In this document: positions 6,435 to 10,258 of the stretch, in pieces
Layout of the letters: every line of letters starts with the position of its first letter
Numbering within the stretch: the first letter of the stretch is position 1
Assembly (NCBI GenBank): GCA_021774955.1
Contig: JAJFIN010000120.1
Span: forward strand, 1 to 10,258
DNA: 10,258 nt
Reading direction: 5' to 3'
DNA from: Alphaproteobacteria bacterium
GTDB lineage: Bacteria; Pseudomonadota; Alphaproteobacteria; M2410
Notes under the pieces: model-generated
What the model was told of the DNA's origin: nothing
What the model saw: the letters and a program-made list of their open reading frames with translations, nothing else
The model's database searches: none
Program-made: the position numbers and the translations under genes

Positions 6435-6487
6435 CCTCTCGCCTTCTCAACCACCCGAAGGGCTACCATGGTTGAGAAGGCGAGAGG
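6435..6487. repeat. Family C perfect palindrome, copy C3
   Basis: Nineteen-base arms, CCTCTCGCCTTCTCAACCA (6435-6453) and its exact complement (6469-6487), flank a 15-nt loop. It lies between the convergent antiporter and GST genes and could act as a bidirectional mRNA 3'-end hairpin, but no U-tract follows on either strand. Confidence 0.85.
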
Positions 6488-6550
6488 CCACCATATTCTA
6501 TGTCTACTTGGCGTGATTCACTTCATGATTGAATGACACGTCATACTCCG

Positions 6551-6690
6551 GCGTTATCCTGAGGAGGATGTGCAACATCCGTCTCGAAGGATAGAAGGGT
6601 TCATCACCGCCATGCCTCCTTCGAGACACTCGCTTACGCTCGTTCCTCAGGATAACGAATGAGTGAGGCGTGCCGTTCAATAGTAAAAAG
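6551..6690. repeat. Family A palindromic repeat, copy A3
   Basis: This full copy has the outer arms CGTTATCCTGAGGA and TCCTCAGGATAACG and the tail TTCAATAGTAAAAAGG. The loop differs from A1 (AGAAGGGTTCATCACCGCC in place of the TCGAAGTTTCATGTCCGCC type). About 63 nt of sequence unrelated to the other cassettes (6488-6550) separates it from C3. Confidence 0.88.
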
Positions 6691-6696
6691 GCAGCA

Positions 6697-6806
6697 ACCC
6701 TTAAAATTCACGGCGAAGGGATTGGCGGCATCGTGGTCGCGGTTTTTAGGTTTTCGTGAAACAATCTTTCTAAAGACTATTCCTAAAGGGCTACGACCCC
6801 TTTTTT
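6697..6806. repeat. Family D element, copy D3
   Basis: It begins CCCTTAAAATTCACGGCG and ends AAAGGGCTACGACCCCTTTT. Relative to D1 it lacks one base in the ATCG(TC)GGTCGCGG stretch, which breaks the peptide frame readable in D1 and D2, so D is unlikely to be a coding element. Confidence 0.75.
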
Positions 6807-6807
6807 A

Positions 6808-6899
6808 ATCGAAGTTTCATGTCCGCCATGCCTCCTTCGAGACGCTCGCTTACGCTCGTTCCTCAGGATAACGAATGAGTGAGACGTGCCGTTCAATCA
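6808..6899. repeat. Right half of family A (A4)
   Basis: Only the right half of A is present, from ATCGAAGTTTCATGTCCGCC through TCCTCAGGATAACG to GTGCCGTTCAATCA. It is fused directly to the right end of D3. The 54 nt from 6900 to the GST stop (6954) hold nothing recognisable. Confidence 0.8.
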
Positions 6900-6953
6900 G
6901 AAGCTGTCAGCTGTCATTTCCAGTCGAACGCCAGGGCCGTCAAGAAAAAGAAG

Positions 6954-7583
6954 TCAAATCTTCTCCAACGCCGCCATGCCGCGCTTCACCGCCGGGCGCT
7001 CGGCGATGCGGTGCAACCAATCCACGGTCCTTGGTTTTCCATCCAGGATTGGAAAATCAGAATTCAATCCATAGCGCAGCCATGGGTAATGCATGATATC
7101 AGCGATTGAATAGTCGCCGACGAGATAGGCGCGCCCATCGGCGAGCGCGCGCTCAAGCGCACCGGACAATCGTATGGCTTCATTGAAGAAGATGTCGAGC
7201 ATGCCGGGGTTTTTCTGATCGCCTTGGGCTCTCATTTGCGCGCTTAAGCGCCCGAGTGTTGGGCCTATGTGGGCCGCCTGGAAAAACGACCATTGAAGGG
7301 CTTGGTGGCGGGCGAGTTTATCTTTAGGCAGAATAATATTTTCAAGGTCATATTCCTCTCCCAAGTAATGCAAAATAGCACCCGATTCCCAAATGAGGGC
7401 GCCGGTCTTGTCATCCTCGATCACCGGCACTTTGTTGTTGGGGCTCAGCTCAAGAAACCAATCTTGAAATTGTTCTTTCTCGGGCATATTGACCCGACGT
7501 TGTTCATAGTCGCAGCCCAATTCTTCCAGCGCGATGGTTACTTTCTTGGTATTGGGTGAGCCTGCGGTGTAGAGTTTAATCAT
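6954..7583 (-). CDS. Glutathione S-transferase family protein, Nu-class (YfcG/YghU)-like
   Basis: This 209-residue cytosolic protein has a thioredoxin-like N-terminal domain (1 to about 80) and a helical C-terminal domain. Glutathione-site features are Asn11 in GSPNTKK (8-14), the cis-proline loop NNKVPVIED (49-57, Pro53) and ESGAILHYL (66-74). LQWSFFQAAHIGPTLG and GDYSIADIMHYPWL (the helix-6 N-capping box and hydrophobic staple) complete the pattern. SPN at the active site, with no Tyr and no catalytic Cys, together with the IGPTLG segment, resembles Escherichia coli YfcG and YghU, which act as glutathione-dependent disulfide reductases. That activity is inferred. GAGGAG lies 8 nt before the ATG but inside a small hairpin. 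The gene has its own promoter with an operator matching that of the upstream arsR, so it is probably induced with it. It could also conjugate electrophiles. Confidence 0.9.
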   Translation of the reverse strand: MIKLYTAGSPNTKKVTIALEELGCDYEQRRVNMPEKEQFQDWFLELSPNNKVPVIEDDKTGALIWESGAILHYLGEEYDLENIILPKDKLARHQALQWSFFQAAHIGPTLGRLSAQMRAQGDQKNPGMLDIFFNEAIRLSGALERALADGRAYLVGDYSIADIMHYPWLRYGLNSDFPILDGKPRTVDWLHRIAERPAVKRGMAALEKI

Positions 7584-7589
7584 AACTTA

Positions 7590-7608
7590 GTCTCCTCAAG
7601 GTGGAGAC
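7590..7608 (-). promoter_or_regulatory. Hairpin that could mask the GST ribosome-binding site
   Basis: On the minus strand GTCTCC (7608-7603) can pair with GGAGAC (7595-7590) across a 7-nt loop. The right arm contains the GGAG of the Shine-Dalgarno, 8 nt before the GST ATG. This could lower translation until the hairpin opens. The complementarity is visible; the effect is inferred. Confidence 0.4.
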
Positions 7609-7757
7609 CTTTACGAGGATCGGCAGACACTTCGAGACGGGCCTGTCGGCCCTCCTCAGTGTGACGTACAAAGAGAACGTCGTCCTGAGGAGCGAGCACT
7701 TGCGAGCATCTCGAAGGGCGGGCAGCTTAATGTCGATCCGTGCAAAGGTTTCTGTGT
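7609..7757. repeat. Family B hairpin repeat, copy B2
   Basis: This is the second copy of the element at 1180-1345, in opposite orientation. The shared core includes CACTTCGAGACGGGC (7628-7642), CCCTCCTCAGTGT (7650-7662), CGTCCTGAGGAGCGAG and GGGCGGGCAGCTTAATGTCG (7716-7735). The pairs CTTCGAGA/TCTCGAAG and CTCCTCAG/CTGAGGAG form the stem. It occupies almost the whole predicted 5' leader of the GST mRNA. Outer limits are approximate. Confidence 0.75.
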
Positions 7758-7764
7758 TGAAGAC

Positions 7765-7793
7765 AACATATGCATATTTGCGCAAATATGCAA
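7765..7793 (-). promoter_or_regulatory. GST promoter with perfect palindromic ArsR-type operator
   Basis: Reading the minus strand, TTGCAT (7793-7788) and TATGTT (7770-7765) are separated by 17 nt. A perfect 22-bp palindrome (7771-7792: TGCATATTTGC followed by its exact complement) fills the spacer and overlaps the -35. Its core TTGCGCAA also occurs in the arsR promoter at 8186-8193. A repressor bound here would block RNA polymerase. Binding by the adjacent ArsR protein is inferred. Confidence 0.65.
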
Positions 7794-7820
7794 GCATAAT
7801 CATTTGGAACGCGCGAGCCC

Positions 7821-8159
7821 TTACACGGCCTCGCGTTGGCAGACTTCAAGAGTGTCGGCCATGGCCCGCAAGGTGGCGGCTAAGGCATCGACATCCAAAT
7901 TGTACAGGACCCTGCGACCGTCGCGGTGCGAATGAAGAATGCCCGCTTCTTTTAAAATCTTGAGATGACGCGAGACACCGGAAAAATCGATGCCGCAACA
8001 ATCGGTAATCTCGCTCACGGTTGCCGGGCGGGTGCGCATAGCAAGCGTCGCGACAATAGAGATGCGCACGGGATCACACAGCGCCTTTAAAAAATCAGGG
8101 CGCATCGTATCGGCAAGCGCCTCAACGCAAGCCTCAGGGAGAGCAACAGATTTCGTCAT
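7821..8159 (-). CDS. ArsR-family winged-helix transcriptional repressor
   Basis: This 112-residue protein has the single winged-helix domain and size of ArsR/SmtB repressors, which release DNA when they bind a metal(loid) or when cysteines are modified. RPDFLKALCDPVRISIVATL (20-39) is the family's dimer/first-helix region. VSEITDCCGIDFSGVSRHLK (48-67) is the helix-turn-helix with its recognition helix, and GRRVLYNL (81-88) forms the wing. Five cysteines are present (11, 28, 54, 55 and 107). The adjacent Cys54-Cys55 lies close to the helix used for metal binding in classical ArsR, so thiophilic metal or redox/electrophile sensing is plausible. The ligand is unknown. The start has no Shine-Dalgarno; a TATAAG box ends 5 nt before the ATG. 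GST lies downstream on the same strand under a matching operator. Confidence 0.88.
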   Translation of the reverse strand: MTKSVALPEACVEALADTMRPDFLKALCDPVRISIVATLAMRTRPATVSEITDCCGIDFSGVSRHLKILKEAGILHSHRDGRRVLYNLDVDALAATLRAMADTLEVCQREAV

Positions 8160-8164
8160 GAGGT

Positions 8165-8195
8165 CTTATACCATTATTTGCACGATTGCGCAAAT
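8165..8195 (-). promoter_or_regulatory. arsR promoter and operator
   Basis: On the minus strand a -10 TATAAG (8170-8165) has TTGCGC (8193-8188) 17 nt upstream. The inverted repeat ATTTGCACGATTGCGCAAAT (8176-8195) covers the spacer and the -35, and it contains the TTGCGCAA core found in the GST promoter. Transcription would start at or next to the A of the arsR ATG. This suggests autorepression and a leaderless transcript. Confidence 0.6.
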
Positions 8196-8280
8196 TTCAT
8201 TACCAGGATCAGAATATGTATCGCTGCTGCTTGCCCCACGAAGAAAGGAGGTCGTAGTCCTTAAAATTCTCAGCGCCACT

Positions 8281-8333
8281 CCTCTCGCCTTCTCAACCAC
8301 CCGAAGGGTTACCATGGTTGAGAAGGCGAGAGG
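8281..8333. repeat. Family C perfect palindrome, copy C4
   Basis: The 19-base arms (8281-8299 and 8315-8333) are identical to those of C3; the loop differs by one base (CCCGAAGGGTTACCA). It is preceded by a family D-type end, GGTCGTAGTCCTTAAAATTC (8250-8269), and followed after a 25-nt conserved linker by A5. It lies between tetR (3' side) and the arsR promoter. Confidence 0.85.
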
Positions 8334-8358
8334 CCATCATATCTCGATCATACGCCGG

Positions 8359-8497
8359 CGTTATCCTGAGGAGGATGTGCAACATCCGTCTCGAAGGATC
8401 GAAGTTTCATGTCCGCCATGCCTCCTTCGAGACACTCGCTTACGCTCGTTCCTCAGGATAACGAATGAGTGAGACGTGCCGTTCAATAGTAAAAAGG
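8359..8497. repeat. Family A palindromic repeat, copy A5
   Basis: This full copy is nearly identical to A1, including loop and tail (TTCAATAGTAAAAAGG). It is followed by CAGTCCTTAAAATCC, a truncated family D start that ends at the tetR stop codon (8516-8518). The repeat mosaic therefore abuts the tetR coding region with almost no gap. Confidence 0.9.
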
Positions 8498-8515
8498 CGG
8501 CAGTCCTTAAAATCC

Positions 8516-9112
8516 TCAGGACACGTTCTCTATCACAAACGCCCCCCGTGCCAGGGATTTCACCGTCTCGATATATTTCTCCTGCGACCAGCCACAGGTG
8601 ATCGTCAATTGTTCCCAATTGCGCACCGCCAGCAGGGTCCACAAAATATCCGTCGCCTGATCCGGAGAATAAGTGGACGACAACATATTGTCGCTGTTTA
8701 GTGCACGGATCGCCGCTTCGCAGCCTTCGCGCATATCCTCCATGCGTTGGCCCCACGCTTTGGCCGCCGCGTCATCAGTATCGCTCATCGCGATCAGCGC
8801 TTTAGCCATGCCGTAGATTTCGGGGATATAAGTGCCCCAAGCGGTGATGAAGGCATCAAGACGCTCGGTGCCGGTCTGCGCCGAACGACTGGGCGCCAAG
8901 CGCTCGTCGCTGCCCCTCACCTCATCAATATAATGGGTCGTGGCGATCAGAAGCTCTGCCCGTGTGCTGAAATGGAGATAGAGCGCCTGGCGGGTGATGC
9001 CTGCGCGCTTGGCGATATCGGTCATGCGCACGCCCCGGCCCTGGCTCTTTTCCAGGAGACGCCAGGCGGCCTTCAAAATTCTTTCACGAGTTTCCGGATT
9101 ATCACTTGACAT
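8516..9112 (-). CDS. TetR/AcrR-family transcriptional repressor
   Basis: This 198-residue repressor has a TetR DNA-binding domain in about the first 60 residues: TRERILKAAWRLLEKS (helix 1), then VRMTDIAKRAGITRQALYLH with the recognition helix ITRQALYLHF. The remaining roughly 140 residues form the variable helical ligand/dimerisation domain; I cannot predict its ligand. I chose ATG 9112. An in-frame GTG at 9127 would add five residues but lies upstream of the predicted transcription start. It is transcribed divergently from the NAD(P)-binding reductase, 82 bp away. Two near-identical operators (9104-9122 and 9145-9163) occupy the shared region, one overlapping the tetR start codon, so it probably represses itself and the reductase operon. 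Its stop codon directly meets a repeat cassette. Confidence 0.9.
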   Translation of the reverse strand: MSSDNPETRERILKAAWRLLEKSQGRGVRMTDIAKRAGITRQALYLHFSTRAELLIATTHYIDEVRGSDERLAPSRSAQTGTERLDAFITAWGTYIPEIYGMAKALIAMSDTDDAAAKAWGQRMEDMREGCEAAIRALNSDNMLSSTYSPDQATDILWTLLAVRNWEQLTITCGWSQEKYIETVKSLARGAFVIENVS

Positions 9113-9122
9113 GGTGTCAAGT
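9104..9122. promoter_or_regulatory. TetR operator O1, overlapping the tetR start codon
   Basis: The palindrome ACTTGACATGGTGTCAAGT has perfect 8-bp arms around TGG. The TGTCAAG arm and spacer match O2 except for two central bases. It covers the tetR ATG (9110-9112) and the candidate -10 TACTTG (minus strand, 9123-9118). That the divergent TetR protein binds it is inferred from position. Confidence 0.7.
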
Positions 9123-9140
9123 ACCACCTATCTACCCCTC

Positions 9141-9163
9141 TGTCAATTGACACAGTGTCAAGT
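9141..9163. promoter_or_regulatory. TetR operator O2 and promoter boxes in the divergent region
   Basis: TTGACACAGTGTCAA (9147-9161) has perfect 7-bp arms around a single A and is followed by GT, as in O1. A second overlapping palindrome, TGTCAATTGACA (9141-9152), provides a TTGACA on the minus strand (9146-9141), 17 nt from the candidate tetR -10, and a TTGACA on the plus strand (9147-9152). The reductase -10 is unresolved. The O1 and O2 centres are 41 bp apart. Confidence 0.65.
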
Positions 9164-9194
9164 AATAAATGGCTAAATACTGGGAATTAGAAAC

Positions 9195-9818
9195 ATGAAC
9201 ATCATCATATTTGGCGCGACCGGGACAGTCGGTCGCCATTTGGTCGAGCAGGCCCTGACCCAAAACCATCAGGTCACAGCGTTTGCCCGCAAGCCCTCAG
9301 CTCTAAAAGTCAAACATCAAAACCTCACCGCTTATGCCGGCGATGTCTTTGATCGAAGCGCCGTCTCAAAAGCCGTTGAGGGTCACGATGCGGTCTTGAT
9401 CGCGCTCGGTGCCGGACGCAAAGGAACGGTCCGCGCTACCGGCACCAAGCATGTCGTTGAGGCCATGGCCCATCACGGCATTCGCCGCCTGGTTTGCCAA
9501 ACGACACTCGGCGCTGGCGACAGCCACGCTACGCTGACGTTTTTCTGGAAACACATCATGTTCGGCCTATTGCTGAAACCAGCCTTTGCCGATCACGAGA
9601 TGCAGGAAAAGATCATCATGCAGACCGCGCTTGATTGGATCATTGTCCGCCCCGCCGCGTTCACGGACGGGCCGCTCACCGGTGCCTACAAACACGGGTT
9701 TCCATCGACCAAGAAAAACCTCCAGCTCAAAATTTCGCGCGCCGATGTCGCCAATTTTGTGCTGCAGCAATTGTCAGACGACACCTACCTGCATCAAACA
9801 CCCGGTCTTTCCTACTAA
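9195..9818 (+). CDS. NAD(P)-binding oxidoreductase (NmrA/BLVRB-like atypical SDR)
   Basis: This 207-residue Rossmann-fold protein starts with the dinucleotide-binding loop GATGTVG (7-13). Arg32-Lys33 at the end of strand 2 favours NADP over NAD. GDVFDRSAV (49-57) and the strand-4 region HDAVLIALGAG (64-74) follow. The classical SDR Tyr-x-x-x-Lys is absent. Instead it has DHEMQEKIIM (133-142) and IIVRPAAFTDGPLTGAY (149-165), as in biliverdin reductase B/flavin reductase-like and NmrA-like proteins. It is therefore likely a small NADPH-dependent reductase of flavins, quinones or related compounds, or a redox sensor. The substrate cannot be named. There is no strong Shine-Dalgarno; GGGAA lies 8 nt before the ATG. 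A DUF1772 gene follows after 35 bp, and the pair is probably one operon repressed by the divergent TetR protein. Confidence 0.88.
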   Translation: MNIIIFGATGTVGRHLVEQALTQNHQVTAFARKPSALKVKHQNLTAYAGDVFDRSAVSKAVEGHDAVLIALGAGRKGTVRATGTKHVVEAMAHHGIRRLVCQTTLGAGDSHATLTFFWKHIMFGLLLKPAFADHEMQEKIIMQTALDWIIVRPAAFTDGPLTGAYKHGFPSTKKNLQLKISRADVANFVLQQLSDDTYLHQTPGLSY

Positions 9819-9853
9819 CGACATTTCAACACCTCACGATACGGAGTAATAAA

Positions 9854-10258
9854 ATGACCTCTTCCATAGTATTGATCCTGTGCGCGACCGCAGTCATCAC
9901 CACCAGCCTGACCTCAGGTCTGTTCCTGACATTTTCTGACTTTCTCATGCGCTCATTCAAATTGTCGGAAACCTCTGCCGGCATCGAAGTGATGCAGGTC
10001 CTGAATCGGGAAATCTGGAAGTCCCAGACCATGGTCCTACTGTGGGGCAATCTCGTACTGACCGTCAGCCTCGCCGCATATGCTTATGTTTTTGATGCCG
10101 GCCCGGCGTCAAACATGATCATCATCGGTGCCGCCCTCTATGTCTTCGGCGCCTTCTTCCTATCGTTTTCGCGCAATGTCCCGATGAACCATCGTCTCGA
10201 TACGTTCGACTATGCCAGTGCCGACGGTGCCAGCTATTGGCACGACACCTACGTTCCA
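9854..10258 (+). CDS. DUF1772 (anthrone oxygenase-like) membrane protein, 3' end beyond window
   Basis: The first 135 codons of a small integral membrane protein are present; the family is usually about 150-160 residues, so only the end is missing. Hydrophobic segments are at about 3-26, 59-80 and 87-106. Family features are GLFLTFSDFLMRSF (22-35), the GIEVMQVLNREIW segment (43-55), SRNVPMNHRL (106-115, conserved N-x-P-x-N) and the Trp129-His130 pair near the edge. Family members include fungal anthrone oxygenases, but most bacterial ones have no proven activity. GGAG lies 9 nt before the ATG. Position directly after the NADPH-type reductase suggests a redox-linked pair under TetR control, which is inferred. 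Confidence 0.85.
   Translation, partial: MTSSIVLILCATAVITTSLTSGLFLTFSDFLMRSFKLSETSAGIEVMQVLNREIWKSQTMVLLWGNLVLTVSLAAYAYVFDAGPASNMIIIGAALYVFGAFFLSFSRNVPMNHRLDTFDYASADGASYWHDTYVP

Noticed and set aside
6435..6487. Rho-independent terminator at the C3 hairpin
   Set aside because: The stem is strong but no run of T follows on either strand, so I list it as a repeat only.
3509..8515. CRISPR array
   Set aside because: The repeats are long, palindromic and irregularly spaced among genes, with no unique spacers of constant length and no cas genes.
9113..9127. GTG 9127 as the tetR start
   Set aside because: It would place five codons across the -10 and operator region; ATG 9112 fits the usual short N-terminus before helix 1.

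Overview
The window most likely comes from an alphaproteobacterium. The coding regions are moderately GC-rich, the gene families are typical of that class, and the intergenic DNA carries palindromic repeats built on CCTGAGGAG and CTCGAAGG, a type I associate with alphaproteobacterial genomes. The class is an inference; nothing here fixes the genus. I see no rRNA, tRNA, CRISPR array or transposase gene.

Layout. (1) Positions 1-2576, minus strand: a TTC38/StaR-like helical-repeat protein followed by an acyl-CoA dehydrogenase-fold protein (cut at its last residues by the window edge). The latter lacks the catalytic glutamate at both usual sites and resembles 3-sulfinopropanoyl-CoA desulfinase. 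A hairpin repeat (family B) lies between them. (2) 2577-3512: an AT-richer stretch with two tandem, related small proteins of unknown function, the upstream one apparently cut at its start by a repeat. (3) 3509-5000: repeat cassettes around a HigBA-like toxin-antitoxin pair (3871-4496). (4) 5123-6370: a CPA2 cation/proton antiporter. (5) 6386-6899: another repeat cassette. (6) 6954-8159, minus strand: an ArsR-type regulator followed by a Nu-class-like glutathione transferase; near-identical TTGCGCAA operators sit in both promoters. (7) 8244-8497: a further repeat cassette that runs up to the tetR stop codon. (8) 8516-10258: a TetR regulator divergent from an NAD(P)-binding reductase and a DUF1772 membrane protein, with two near-identical operators in the shared region.

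The genes are ordinary metabolic, transport and stress units. Three small regulatory circuits can be read from the DNA: ArsR controlling itself and the GST, TetR controlling itself and the reductase-DUF1772 pair, and the antitoxin acting on its own promoter. In all three, the regulator or first gene has a possible -10 box only 5 nt before the ATG, which suggests leaderless mRNAs. The most unusual structural aspect is the mosaic of at least four repeat families (A-D) that fills almost every intergenic gap from 3509 to 8515 and supplies a spurious in-frame start upstream of the antiporter.
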